Assembly: GCA_036494465.1 (NCBI GenBank)
Contig: DASXOJ010000086.1
Span: 52,286 to 116,285, forward strand
Direction: 5' to 3'
Length of the DNA stretch: 64,000 nucleotides
Source of the DNA: CAJCJE01 sp036494465
GTDB taxonomy: Bacteria; Actinomycetota; Actinomycetes; Mycobacteriales; Pseudonocardiaceae
The notes under the pieces were generated by a model, which was not told where the DNA came from, did no database searches, and worked only from the letters and a program-made list of their open reading frames with translations. The translations under genes were made by a program, and so were the position numbers. Positions 1 through 7,991 of this stretch are shown in pieces; the stretch's first letter is position 1; every line of letters begins with the position of its first letter.

Positions 1-258
1 GAAGAACAGCATCGCGTAGCGCAGCACGTCCAGCCAGGCATTGCCGCCATGTGGACCGGCGCCGAGACCGTGGTGCAGCTGACTGCCCGCCTGCGCGACC
101 GCGACCACGAAACACAGGTCGTAGAACAGTTCGAGCGGGGTCGACGAGCGGTACTCCTGCTCGCGATCCCGAGCCATCATCACCCGTCGCCAGGTGCCCA
201 GCACGGCCGGGCGGTCCGTCCTGATGGTCACCGACGGCCGATGCCTGCTACCGGTCAT
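1..258 (-). CDS. LtrA-like (low temperature requirement A) membrane protein, N-terminal part only
   Basis: The first 86 residues are present and the rest runs off the left edge. The segment TPLELFYDLCFVVAVAQ, at about residues 40-56, matches the signature opening of the LtrA family of multi-pass membrane proteins (TPLELFFDLVFVFA-type motif). It is followed by a second hydrophobic stretch beginning DVLRYAMLFF. The ATG at 258 is preceded by a purine-rich GGGGGAGAG. The family's biochemical function is not established. The call rests on one motif in a partial protein, but that motif is distinctive. Confidence 0.7.
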   Translation of the reverse strand, partial: MTGSRHRPSVTIRTDRPAVLGTWRRVMMARDREQEYRSSTPLELFYDLCFVVAVAQAGSQLHHGLGAGPHGGNAWLDVLRYAMLFF

Positions 259-313
259 CTCGACTCTCCCCCGCTCGAAGCCTTTCTGCTTTTCGAGCCT
301 AGGACGCCGAGGC

Positions 314-829
314 TCAGTCCTCTCGGTGGGACATCCGGTACTGCCCGATCACGACCACCGCGAACAGGGCGAGCGTGACGATGTGCACACCCGTGCAGTA
401 CTCGCAGATCGACCCGATCAGGACCAGTTCGGCGGAGACGAGGTAGACCACGAAGACCAACCCGACCGCGACGCCCGCCAACCGCAGCCAGCGCACGATC
501 GGCAGCGGCGAGCGCCACCCCCACGGCGAGTTCAACACCGTCATCGGCACGAAGAAGACCAGGCCGAGCACGGCCACCGGGATGCCGAAGATCTCCGACT
601 CCGGGCTGGTCGTGACCTTGAGGCAGTTGACCACCGAGTTCTGCTGGCAGAACAGCGCGGCCTGGTCGGTGTAGTGGCTGATGGTGAGGTAGATCGACAG
701 CGCGAGACCGGCCAGCGTCAGGAGGAAGGAGGTGATCACCAGCCAGCGCGGCGCCGCCTGCACCGTCCGATTGCTTGCCGCGCCCCCGTTCACCTTGTTC
801 GAGGTGGCGCTGTTCGATGTCGGGGCCAC
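314..829 (-). CDS. Vitamin K epoxide reductase (VKOR) family membrane protein
   Basis: Four-helix membrane protein of about 171 residues. It has the paired cysteines typical of bacterial VKOR: a loop Cys pair in CQQNSVVNC after TM1 and a C-x-x-C active site in SICEYCTGVH near the C-terminus. Bacterial VKOR homologues reoxidise a DsbA-like thioredoxin-fold protein and pass electrons to quinone, so the likely role is disulfide formation in exported proteins. The GTG at 829 is preferred over the GTG at 835 because GGAGG lies at the right distance upstream of 829 and overlaps the other codon. No DsbA partner is adjacent. It is likely in its own unit. Confidence 0.88.
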   Translation of the reverse strand: MAPTSNSATSNKVNGGAASNRTVQAAPRWLVITSFLLTLAGLALSIYLTISHYTDQAALFCQQNSVVNCLKVTTSPESEIFGIPVAVLGLVFFVPMTVLNSPWGWRSPLPIVRWLRLAGVAVGLVFVVYLVSAELVLIGSICEYCTGVHIVTLALFAVVVIGQYRMSHRED

Positions 830-904
830 TGGCACCTCCGGTAGGCGTCGATGATTTCGACCTTAGCGAAACGCACGCTCCGTGTCCGCCGCTGACCCGG
901 TCAT

Positions 905-1273
905 TCACCCTCGGACGATCCGGTGCCTACCGTGCCCCTCCTGAAACGCGACCATCCGGAGAATCTCGTCGTCTGTGTACTCCTGGTTGTCAGTGACGAC
1001 GACCACCTTGTCGTCGTCCTCGTACTCCCGGTGCACGACCGCGACACACCGCCCGACGCCCGTCTCGACCGATCCCGCCGGGCCGAGCAGATACGCGTCC
1101 AGCTCCTGACCGTCCGGCGCGACCGTGTCCGGCACGTAGCCGTAGTTGACCGAATACCGGAACCGCGCCGACGGATGCCGCGATCCCATCGGCCGATCCA
1201 CGATCACCCGGACCACCGAACCCAGCAACGCCAGCCCGAGCCGCAAAGTCTCCTGCCCGACAGATTCAGCCAT
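905..1273 (-). CDS. Small inorganic pyrophosphatase-like protein
   Basis: About 122 residues from the ATG at 1273; an in-frame ATG at 1279 is equally possible. The segment YSVNYGYVPDTVAPDGQELD parallels the family I inorganic pyrophosphatase core (YPxNYGFIPxTxxxDGDPLD). In the metal site the first and third Asp of D-x-D-x-x-D are kept but the middle Asp is Gln. A later acidic stretch EYEDDDKVVVV resembles the second metal/phosphate region. It is shorter than housekeeping pyrophosphatases (about 160-170 residues). It could be a diverged enzyme with another phosphoanhydride substrate; pyrophosphate hydrolysis is not assured. The long N-terminal extension available in this frame is unlikely to be translated. 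Confidence 0.72.
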   Translation of the reverse strand: MAESVGQETLRLGLALLGSVVRVIVDRPMGSRHPSARFRYSVNYGYVPDTVAPDGQELDAYLLGPAGSVETGVGRCVAVVHREYEDDDKVVVVTDNQEYTDDEILRMVAFQEGHGRHRIVRG

Positions 1274-1361
1274 GCACATCACCCCGACCGGCTTATCGTG
1301 GATTGCGAAAAAACTGGATCCATCCAGATTGCCAGCGAGAACCCGGCCGACAAGGACCCGA

Positions 1362-1940
1362 ATGGCGGAGCAGGCACTACTCCTCCTCGACGTCGACGGC
1401 GTGCTCAACCCGTTCGCCGCGAACCCCACCGCCCGTCCACCCGGCTACCGCACCTACCGCTACACCGCCGACGGCGGCTGGTACACCGGCCGCAATGCAC
1501 GTCGCCACCAGGGCCTGCGCATCTGGCTACACCCCGGCCACGGCCCCCGATTACGCGAACTCGCCTCGGCCGCCAACCTCGAACTGGCCTGGGCAACGAC
1601 CTGGCTACACGACGCGAACCGCTACGTCGGCCCCGCGATCGGCCTACCCGAAATCCCGGTGATCGAATTCCCGGCCGCCGACCTCGCCCCCGAGCCGTCC
1701 GGCTGGACCGCGTGGACCGACACCGGCGGCTGGAAATGGCCCGCCGTCGCCACCTACGCCGCCGGGCGCCCGCTGGCATGGCTCGACGACGACTTCGACA
1801 CCTTCGGCTTCCCCGAAGCGCGCACCGAGTTCGACCGGGTTCGGGACGGCATCCCGACATTCCTGTGCCACGTCGACCCGCGCCGGGGTCTACTCCCCGA
1901 GCATCTGAACCAGGTCACCGACTGGGCCGCTGGCCGCTGA
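1362..1940 (+). CDS. HAD-superfamily-like protein (Swiss Army Knife-type HAD domain)
   Basis: Predicted 192 residues. It opens with LLLLDVDGVLNPF, the DxDG motif I of HAD hydrolases, and ends with WLDDDFDTF, a DD motif IV. Between them, ATTWLHDANR could carry the Thr of motif II. This arrangement matches the family of actinobacterial HAD-like proteins related to the HAD domain of Swiss Army Knife RNA-repair proteins. The substrate is unknown. The ATG at 1362 is chosen because AAGGA lies about 5 nt upstream and the HAD motif starts immediately after. The gene converges on the RNase P RNA gene and is divergent from the pyrophosphatase-like gene. Confidence 0.75.
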   Translation: MAEQALLLLDVDGVLNPFAANPTARPPGYRTYRYTADGGWYTGRNARRHQGLRIWLHPGHGPRLRELASAANLELAWATTWLHDANRYVGPAIGLPEIPVIEFPAADLAPEPSGWTAWTDTGGWKWPAVATYAAGRPLAWLDDDFDTFGFPEARTEFDRVRDGIPTFLCHVDPRRGLLPEHLNQVTDWAAGR

Positions 1941-2037
1941 CCGTCAGGTCCTTTCTGGACAGTGCGCGAGCATCGCCGATACCTCGTCGGTCTTCCGCAT
2001 CGCGCGCTCTCGCACGACGGCAGCGTAGCGAGATTGG

Positions 2038-2441
2038 GCGGACGAGTCGGCTTGTAAGCCGGATTCTGTTCTTTGGTCGTCTTGCGACGGCCAAAGCGGC
2101 GACCATCCATCTGGGCCTGCCGTTGCCAGCAGGCTCTAGCGGTCTACCCGCAGGCATCGGGCGGGCCGCCCTCGAACGCCTGCGCAGTGCCCGGGCTTGC
2201 GCTCGGGCACCTCTTGACCTTGCTCCGGGTGGGGTTTACCTAGCCGCCCCGGTCACCCGGGGCGCTGGTGGTCTCTTACACCACCGTTTCACCCTTACCC
2301 GATCTCTCGGGCGGTCTGTTTTCTGTGGCACTGTCCCGCGGGTCGCCCCGGGTTGCCGTTGACAACCACCCTGCCCTGTGGAGTCCGGACTTTCCTCGAC
2401 CGGCTGTGACACCGGCCGCGGTCGCCCTGCCGACTCGTCCG
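2038..2441 (-). ncRNA. rnpB: RNase P RNA (M1 RNA), bacterial type A
   Basis: Read on the minus strand, the region starts GGACGAGTCGGCAGGGCGAC and contains the hallmark GAGGAAAGTCCGGACTCC (P4/CR-I region) soon after. It continues with GACAGTGCCACAGAAA and AAGGGTGAAACGGTG-type blocks, and near the 3' end ACAGAATCCGGCTTACA followed by the closing strand of P1. About 400 nt, normal for an actinobacterial rnpB. It is the catalytic RNA that matures tRNA 5' ends. The ends are estimated from pairing of the terminal GACGAGTCGGC-type helix. Confidence 0.96.
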
Positions 2442-2467
2442 CAGCACAGAGATTAGCTGGTTAGGGT

Positions 2468-3742
2468 ATGCGCGTGCACAACGGGCCTGCCGCGGAAGTG
2501 ATCAGCGTCGTGCTGCTGCTCGCGGTACTCGCGTTCGCGGTCGTTCGGCCGAAGGGGCTGCCGGAGGCGGTCGCCGCGGTGCCCGCCGCGGGGATCGTGT
2601 TGCTGGCCGGGTTGGCTTCGCCTGCTGCGGTCTGGGCGCGGGTGCTGCAACTGCTGCCGACGGTCGCGTTTCTGGCGGCGATTCTGGTGTTGGCGCACCT
2701 CGTCGACAGCGAGGGCGTGTTCGACTGGCTGGGGTCGCGGTTGGCGGTCGCGGCGCGCGGGAACTCGCACCGGCTGCTCGTGTTGACGTTCGCGGCGGCG
2801 GCTGGGACGACCGCGGTGTTGAGTCTGGATGCGACGGTCGTGCTGTTGACGCCGGTGGTGTTCGCGACGGCGAGCACGTTGCGGGTGCGGGCGAAGCCGC
2901 ACGTGTACGCGTGCACGCATCTGGCGAACTCGGCGTCGACGTTGTTGCCGGTGTCGAATTTGACGAACCTGTTGGCGTTCGGCGCTACCGGGCTCTCGTT
3001 TCTCGCGTTCAGCGGGTTGATGGTGTTGCCGTGGCTGGTGTCGATCGCGGTGGAGTTGGGGGTGTTCTGGTGGTTCTTCGCGGCTGATCTGGGCGGGGTG
3101 GGGGTTGCCGAGCCTGCCGGGCCCGCACGGAAGACGCCGGTGTTCGCGCTGGTGGTGCTGGCGGCGGTGCTGGTCGGGTTCGGGGTGACGTCGCTGGTCG
3201 GGTTGGCGCCGGTGTGGGTGGCCGCCGCCGGCGCACTGGTGTTGGCGGTGCGCGGAATCCGCGCGAAGCGAGTGAAGGTGCGGGCGGTCGTGGTGGAGGC
3301 GGCGCCGTTGTTCCTGTTGTTCGTGCTGGGGCTCGCCGTGGTGGTGCAGGCGGTCGCGGCAGGCGGGTTGGGGCGGGTGCTGGCGGCGATCGTGCCGGGG
3401 TCGCCCGGGTTGGTGGGGTTGCTGGCGGCGGCGGGGATCGCGGCATTGCTGGCCAACGTGGTCAACAACCTGCCCGCGGTGCTGGTGTTGCTGCCCGCGC
3501 TGGGCGCGCATCCGGCGCCGGGGATCGTGCTGGCGGTGCTGCTCGGGGTGAACCTGGGGCCGAACCTGAGCTACGTCGGCTCGCTGGCCACCTTGCTGTG
3601 GCGGCGGATTCTTGCTGGTAAGGGGATGGTGCCGACGTTGCGTGAGTTCGTCCGGCTCGGGGCGTTGACGGTGCCGGTTTCGCTGGTCGCGGGCGTTGTC
3701 GCGCTCTGGGTCGGACTGTTGGTGGCAGGATCAACGAGATGA
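2468..3742 (+). CDS. ArsB/NhaD-type (SLC13-like) membrane transporter
   Basis: A 424-residue polytopic protein with roughly 11-12 hydrophobic segments. The C-terminal NLGPNLSYVGSLATLLWRRI matches the conserved end motif of ArsB arsenite pumps. An earlier STLLPVSNLTNLLAF matches the first-half substrate motif of the ion-transporter superfamily. A role in arsenite/antimonite extrusion is plausible, but no arsR, arsC or ACR3 gene is nearby, so the ion is uncertain. The start is the ATG at 2468. The last codon overlaps the next gene (ATGA), which suggests co-translation with the UspA-like protein. Confidence 0.85.
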   Translation: MRVHNGPAAEVISVVLLLAVLAFAVVRPKGLPEAVAAVPAAGIVLLAGLASPAAVWARVLQLLPTVAFLAAILVLAHLVDSEGVFDWLGSRLAVAARGNSHRLLVLTFAAAAGTTAVLSLDATVVLLTPVVFATASTLRVRAKPHVYACTHLANSASTLLPVSNLTNLLAFGATGLSFLAFSGLMVLPWLVSIAVELGVFWWFFAADLGGVGVAEPAGPARKTPVFALVVLAAVLVGFGVTSLVGLAPVWVAAAGALVLAVRGIRAKRVKVRAVVVEAAPLFLLFVLGLAVVVQAVAAGGLGRVLAAIVPGSPGLVGLLAAAGIAALLANVVNNLPAVLVLLPALGAHPAPGIVLAVLLGVNLGPNLSYVGSLATLLWRRILAGKGMVPTLREFVRLGALTVPVSLVAGVVALWVGLLVAGSTR

Positions 3743-4218
3743 CCCGGGTTGTGGTGTGGATCACCGAAGGCACGTGGCAGGGCTGTGTCGACGCGGCCGG
3801 TCGGCTTGCTCCCGAGGGCGCCACGTTCACGTTGCTGCACGTCAGCGATGGTGCGCCTGCCGAGGTGCTGCACGGGGCGTTCGGCGGATTGCTGGGACGC
3901 GGGGGTGGGCACGATCCGGGGGTCGCGGTCGAGGGGCTGAGCGGGCCTGCCGCCGACGAGTTGGTGCGGGCGGCCGAGGAACGGTTGGGACGGCCTGCCG
4001 CGCAGGTGTTGCGCAGTGGCGACGTGGAGCGGGAGGTCGTCGCGGCGTGCGCGGACGCGGAGCTGCTGGTGTGTGCGCGGGACGGCGCGCACGACCGGCT
4101 CGGGCCGCGCAGTCTGGGGCGGTGGACGCGGTTCGTCGTCGATCACGCGCCGTGCGCGGTGTTGCTGGTGTGGCCGGATGAGATACCCGGCGTTGAGTCC
4201 ATACCGCCGAAGCCTTAG
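3739..4218 (+). CDS. Universal stress protein (UspA)-like protein
   Basis: Predicted 159 residues. The N-terminal VVVWITEGTW, the central FTLLHVSD strand and the C-terminal HAPCAVLLVW follow the Usp fold, whose usual ends are VLVAVDGS and CPVLVV. The ATP-binding G-2x-G-9x-G-S/T motif is not evident; LGPRSLGRWTR occupies that place, so it is probably a non-ATP-binding Usp. It overlaps the upstream transporter by 4 nt (ATGA) and probably acts in the same stress or ion response. Its stop codon shares bases with the convergent phosphatase stop. Confidence 0.7.
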   Translation: MTRVVVWITEGTWQGCVDAAGRLAPEGATFTLLHVSDGAPAEVLHGAFGGLLGRGGGHDPGVAVEGLSGPAADELVRAAEERLGRPAAQVLRSGDVEREVVAACADAELLVCARDGAHDRLGPRSLGRWTRFVVDHAPCAVLLVWPDEIPGVESIPPKP

Positions 4219-4889
4219 GACAGGTGCGCGGTGTCGTTGACGAGGCGGACCGACGCGTTGCCGTCGGGGTAGAACTCGACGATCGACAGCGACGCGAGGT
4301 CCAGGTGCAGGCGGAACAGGATGTTCGGGCCCGCGGCCAAACCGATGCGGAGCAGGGTCTTGATCGGGGTCACGTGGCTGACGACCAGCACCGTGCACCC
4401 TTGGTAGGCGGCGACCAGTTCGTCGCGGGCACGGGAGACGCGGGCGTGCACCTCGTCGAAGCTTTCACCGTCGGGGGTGGGCACGGACGGGTCGGAGAGC
4501 CAGGCGCGGTGCAGTTCGGGGTCGCGTTCGGCGGCTTCGGTGAAGGTCAGACCTTCCCAGGCGCCGAAGTCTGTCTCGGTCAGCGTGTCCCAGTACGCGA
4601 CGGGCAGCCGGGTCTGTTCGACGACGGCGTCGGCGGTTTGCCTGGCGCGCTTGAGGGGTGAGCAGACGACCGTGGTGATTTGTTCCATAGTGGACAGACG
4701 GTGCGCTGCCGCTTTCGCCTGGGCGAGACCGGTCGCGGTCAGCGGTGGTTCGCCACGACCCGAGTAGCGGCGCTGGCCGGACAGTTCGGTCTGGCCGTGC
4801 CGCAACAGGATCAACCTGGTCGGCGCGCCCTTCGCGCCGGACCAGGCGGCGGGCGGCGCGGTCTGCCCGGAACCCTTGAGGCTGGTCAT
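4215..4889 (-). CDS. Histidine phosphatase family protein (phosphoglycerate mutase-like)
   Basis: Predicted 224 residues. LILLRHGQTEL at about residues 26-36 supplies the catalytic RHG. DFGAWEGLTF and the later VLVVSHVTPIK supply the conserved acidic segment and second catalytic His. In M. tuberculosis the equivalent domain is the C-terminal half of Rv2228c, fused to RNase HI and reported as an acid/alpha-ribazole-type phosphatase. Here it is a separate gene whose ATG overlaps the RNase HI stop (ATGA). The linker-like N-terminus (residues 1-23) fits a former interdomain region. The likely role is dephosphorylation of a small phospho-substrate, possibly in the cobalamin pathway given the CobC and CobD neighbours. 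Confidence 0.9.
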   Translation of the reverse strand: MTSLKGSGQTAPPAAWSGAKGAPTRLILLRHGQTELSGQRRYSGRGEPPLTATGLAQAKAAAHRLSTMEQITTVVCSPLKRARQTADAVVEQTRLPVAYWDTLTETDFGAWEGLTFTEAAERDPELHRAWLSDPSVPTPDGESFDEVHARVSRARDELVAAYQGCTVLVVSHVTPIKTLLRIGLAAGPNILFRLHLDLASLSIVEFYPDGNASVRLVNDTAHLS

Positions 4890-5311
4890 GGCGTCCTCTG
4901 CCCGGCCTGCTCGTCCATCGCCTGGTTGGCGAGCCGGTCCGCGCGCGTGTTGCGGGCGCGCGGGATCCAGTCGAACGTCACCACGTCGAAGTCGGCGACC
5001 AACTCTCGCCCCTGCGCGGCGAGCGCGCGCAGCGGCACGTTGTTGATCTTCCAGCGGCCGGACATCTGTTCGACGACCAGTTTCGAGTCCATCCGCACGG
5101 CCACGGTGTGCGCGCCCAGCTCCCGCGCGGCTTCGAGACCGGCGATCAGGCCGGTGTACTCGGCGACGTTGTTGGTGGCGATGCCGAGGCCGCCCTTGCG
5201 CTCGACGAGTACGTCGCCGGTGGCCTTGTCGAGCACGACCGCGCCGTAACCGGCGGGCCCGGGGTTGCCCCGCGAGCCGCCGTCCGCTTCCACGATCACT
5301 TCATCCGGCAC
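4886..5311 (-). CDS. Ribonuclease HI
   Basis: Predicted 141 residues from the GTG at 5311. It is a minimal RNase HI with the four carboxylates visible: Asp in EADGGSRGNPGPAGYG, Glu in NNVAEYTGLIAG, Asp in VRMDSKLVVEQ, and the final Asp in NTRADRLANQ. It cleaves the RNA strand of RNA:DNA hybrids. The upstream zinc-ribbon gene stops only 2 nt before this start, and the phosphatase gene overlaps its stop by 4 nt. Mycobacteria encode this as the N-terminal domain of one bifunctional protein, so the split is notable. An upstream in-frame start exists at 5356, but it would overlap the previous gene. Confidence 0.93.
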   Translation of the reverse strand: MPDEVIVEADGGSRGNPGPAGYGAVVLDKATGDVLVERKGGLGIATNNVAEYTGLIAGLEAARELGAHTVAVRMDSKLVVEQMSGRWKINNVPLRALAAQGRELVADFDVVTFDWIPRARNTRADRLANQAMDEQAGQRTP

Positions 5312-5313
5312 TG

Positions 5314-6051
5314 CTACAGCCCCGACTCCGCCGTGCGGACCAGGATGGCGCCGCATTCCTCGCAGCGCTCCACATTGTCGGCGGGCGCGTCCCTGATCCC
5401 GGCGATCGCGGAGCGGTCCAGCTCCATCCGGCAGGCGCCGCAGCGACGCGCGCGGAGCAGACCGGCGCCGATGCCCTTCTGCGCGCGGACGCGTTCGTAG
5501 AGCGCGAGCAGGTCGGCCGGGAACGAGGGCACCAGCTTCTCGCGCTCGTCGGCCCGGCGGGTTTGCTGGGTCTCCAGGTCGGCGAGGGCCTGGTCGCGGC
5601 GCTGCTGCGCGTCGGCGAGGGTCTCCTCCGCCTGGTCGAGTCCCACCTGCGCGTGCTTGATGTCCAGCTCGAGGGCTTCGCGCCGCTCCATCAGTTCGAG
5701 CAGGTCGTCCTCCAGCGCGGCTTGCCGCCTGCTGAGGGTTTCGAGTTCGTGTTCGAGATCGGTGACCTGGCGGGTGCCGACGTTGCCGTCGTTGAGCAGC
5801 TTGCGGTCGCGGTCCTCCCGGGCGCGGACCGCCTCGATCTCGCCCTCCTGCTTGGTGATCTCGCGACTGAGGTCCTTGTGCGAGGTCTTCGCGGCGACCA
5901 CGGCGTCCCGCTTGACCTGCAAGGTCGTTTCGGCCTCCGCGATCATGGCCAGTTCGGGCAGGGTGCGGCGGCGGTGATCGATCCGGCCGAGTTCAGCATC
6001 GGCATCGGCGAGGTCGAGCAGCCGACGTTGCACGGCTGGTTCGGCTTTCAC
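5314..6051 (-). CDS. Coiled-coil protein with C-terminal C4 zinc ribbon (Rv2229c-type)
   Basis: Predicted 245 residues. Roughly residues 10-180 form a long charged coiled coil (heptad-like runs such as LEHELETLSRRQAALEDDL). A C-terminal zinc ribbon has two Cys pairs, RCGACRMEL and RCEECGAIL. This matches the conserved actinobacterial zf-RING_7/DUF164-type protein found between Nif3 and RNase HI. The molecular role is unknown; nucleic-acid or protein scaffolding is usually guessed. The GTG at 6051 is chosen because it starts 2 nt after the Nif3 stop and begins the conserved domain. The longer frame upstream lies inside nif3. Confidence 0.88.
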   Translation of the reverse strand: MKAEPAVQRRLLDLADADAELGRIDHRRRTLPELAMIAEAETTLQVKRDAVVAAKTSHKDLSREITKQEGEIEAVRAREDRDRKLLNDGNVGTRQVTDLEHELETLSRRQAALEDDLLELMERREALELDIKHAQVGLDQAEETLADAQQRRDQALADLETQQTRRADEREKLVPSFPADLLALYERVRAQKGIGAGLLRARRCGACRMELDRSAIAGIRDAPADNVERCEECGAILVRTAESGL

Positions 6052-6053
6052 GG

Positions 6054-6890
6054 TCAGGACCTCCCGGTGTTCGGTGGCGTGCTGCTCATCGCGGCGACCG
6101 TCCAAGGGTCGGTACGACGGGTAGAAACGAAGACATCGACCGTACCGCCCGTGGCGGTGCGCAGAATGTCGGCTGCCTGCTCGCACCACGGCCACTCACT
6201 GGCCCAGTGCGCTACGTCGACCAGGGCAGGCACCGCGCCGCCCGCGATGTGCTCGCTGGCCGGGTGGTGCCGCAGATCGGCGGTCACGAACGCGTCGACG
6301 CCGGCTTCGGTGGCGTCACCGAGGTACCCGTCGCCTGCTCCCCCGCTGACCGCGACCGTCCTAACCAGACGATCCGGGTCACCTGCCGCGCGGACACCGG
6401 GCACTGTGAACGGCAGGTTGTCAGCGACGCGCTTGGTGAACACTCGCAGTGTCTCGGGTTCGGGCAGTTCGCCGATCCGGCCGATGCCGGTGACGCCGTC
6501 GGGGTTGGGCCGCAACGGGCCCAGCACACGCAGGCCGATGGCGGTCGCGAGCGCGTCGGAGACGCCCGGTGATGACGAGTCGGCGTTGGTGTGCGCGCAG
6601 AGCAGACCGATGCCGCCGCGAATCATGGAGTGCACCAGGTTGCCCTTGGGCGTGCTCGCCGGAACGCCGTGCACGCCGCGCAGCAGCAGCGGATGGTGCG
6701 CGACGATCAGCTGGGCGCCGCGTTCGATCGCCTCGCCAACGGTGTCCTCGACCGGATCGACGCACACCAGTACGCGTTCGACGGTGTCGGCAGGGTCGCC
6801 GCAGACCAGGCCGACCGCGTCCCAGGATTCGGCGAGGGTGGGCGGGTAGGCGGTTTCCAGCACGGTGATCAGGTCGGCGAGGGTTGTCAT
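6054..6890 (-). CDS. Nif3-like dinuclear metal centre protein (YqfO/GTP cyclohydrolase I type 2 family)
   Basis: Predicted 278 residues. LIVAHHPLLLRG supplies the tandem His pair of the Nif3 metal site. An N-terminal DAVGLVCGDP and a C-terminal segment with ALVDVAHWASEWP supply further conserved ligands. There is no inserted PII-like domain of the long YqfO form. The family forms hexameric toroids with two metals per subunit. The in vivo substrate is unresolved. The ATG overlaps the stop of the CobC-type gene (ATGA). It corresponds to Rv2230c in the conserved mycobacterial order. Confidence 0.92.
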   Translation of the reverse strand: MTTLADLITVLETAYPPTLAESWDAVGLVCGDPADTVERVLVCVDPVEDTVGEAIERGAQLIVAHHPLLLRGVHGVPASTPKGNLVHSMIRGGIGLLCAHTNADSSSPGVSDALATAIGLRVLGPLRPNPDGVTGIGRIGELPEPETLRVFTKRVADNLPFTVPGVRAAGDPDRLVRTVAVSGGAGDGYLGDATEAGVDAFVTADLRHHPASEHIAGGAVPALVDVAHWASEWPWCEQAADILRTATGGTVDVFVSTRRTDPWTVAAMSSTPPNTGRS

Positions 6891-7948
6891 GGGGTGGCGA
6901 GTTCCTTGCTGGTGAGGATGTCGGTCAGCGCGGCCAGCAGCGGCGCGCAGTCGTCGGGTGCGCGGACGGCGACGCGCAAGTGGTCGGGGGTGAGGCCGGG
7001 GAAGGTGTCGGCGCGGCGGACGGCGATGCCGCGTTCGCGCAGCGCGGCCCGGACCGCTGGTCCGTTCGGCACGCGGAGCAGCAGGAAGGGTGCGTGTGCC
7101 GGGTGAGCCACGGTGATGCCGGGGATGCTGGCCAGTTCGGTGGCGAGGTGGTCACGGTGTTCGGTGAGCTCGGTGGCCGCCGCTGCCGCTTCGGCGAGGG
7201 CGCCGGGTTCGTTGCAGGCGGTGACTGCGGTGAGCACCAGCGTGCTTACTGGCCATTGTGGACGGTTGGCGGCGAGTCGGGCGAGCAGACCGGGGGCGCC
7301 GATGGCGTAACCGGCGCGCAGGCCGGGCAGGGCCCAGGTCTTGGTGAGGCTGCGCAGGACGAGCAGACCGGGCAGGTCGGTGTCGGCGGCGAGCGACTCG
7401 GGTTCGCCGGGGACCGCGTCGGCGAATGCCTCGTCAACCACGAGTACACGGCGGGGCCTGGCGAGGGCGCGGAGGGTGTCGGCGGGGTGCAGGACCGAGG
7501 TCGGGTTCGTCGGGTTGCCGACCACGACCAGGTCGGCGTCGTCGGGGACCCGGTCCGGCCGGAGCCGGTAGCCGTCGGACTCGGTGAGCAGGACGTGGTG
7601 GATCGGGACGTTCGCGGTGCGCAGCGCGACCTCGGGCTCGGTGAACGAGGGGTGCACGATCGCGGCGAGGCGTGGGCGCAGCGCCGGGAGCAGGGCGAAG
7701 CCTTCCGCTGCCCCGGCGAGGATCAGCACCTCGTCCGGGTGCCTGCCGTGGCGGCGGGCGACCGTCTGACGGGCCTGAGCGTCCTGCGCGGCCGACGGGT
7801 AGCGGCCGATGTCGTCGATGGCCGCCGTCAACCGCGCGCGCAACCAGGCGGGCGGGCCTGGCAACCGCACGTTCACAGCGTGGTCGATCAGGCCCGGCTC
7901 GGCGTCCACGTCGCCGTGGTGGCGGAGCAGGGCGGGGTCGATGGTCAT
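6887..7948 (-). CDS. cobC: Rv2231c-type PLP-dependent aminotransferase/decarboxylase CobC
   Basis: Predicted 353 residues of a fold-type I PLP enzyme. Visible elements are LILAGAAEGF (cofactor phosphate region), VVVGNPTNPTSV (Asn that contacts PLP), VLVVDEAFAD (Asp to pyridine N) and LRSLTKTWALPGLRAGYA with the Schiff-base Lys in SLTKTW. Mycobacterial counterparts are annotated CobC, resembling L-threonine-O-3-phosphate decarboxylase, which makes aminopropanol phosphate for the cobalamin side chain; histidinol-phosphate-type activity is an alternative. It heads the minus-strand run and overlaps nif3 by 4 nt. The ATG at 7948 is used; the frame upstream crosses ptpA. Confidence 0.9.
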   Translation of the reverse strand: MTIDPALLRHHGDVDAEPGLIDHAVNVRLPGPPAWLRARLTAAIDDIGRYPSAAQDAQARQTVARRHGRHPDEVLILAGAAEGFALLPALRPRLAAIVHPSFTEPEVALRTANVPIHHVLLTESDGYRLRPDRVPDDADLVVVGNPTNPTSVLHPADTLRALARPRRVLVVDEAFADAVPGEPESLAADTDLPGLLVLRSLTKTWALPGLRAGYAIGAPGLLARLAANRPQWPVSTLVLTAVTACNEPGALAEAAAAATELTEHRDHLATELASIPGITVAHPAHAPFLLLRVPNGPAVRAALRERGIAVRRADTFPGLTPDHLRVAVRAPDDCAPLLAALTDILTSKELATP

Positions 7949-7991
7949 CAGGCGCGAGTGTAGATGTGCCGGGTTCGCATAGGCTCTGCTC

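Noticed and set aside
1146..1361. An N-terminal extension of the HAD-like protein
   Set aside because: It overlaps the divergent pyrophosphatase-like gene, and the ATG at 1362 has a good ribosome site next to the first HAD motif.
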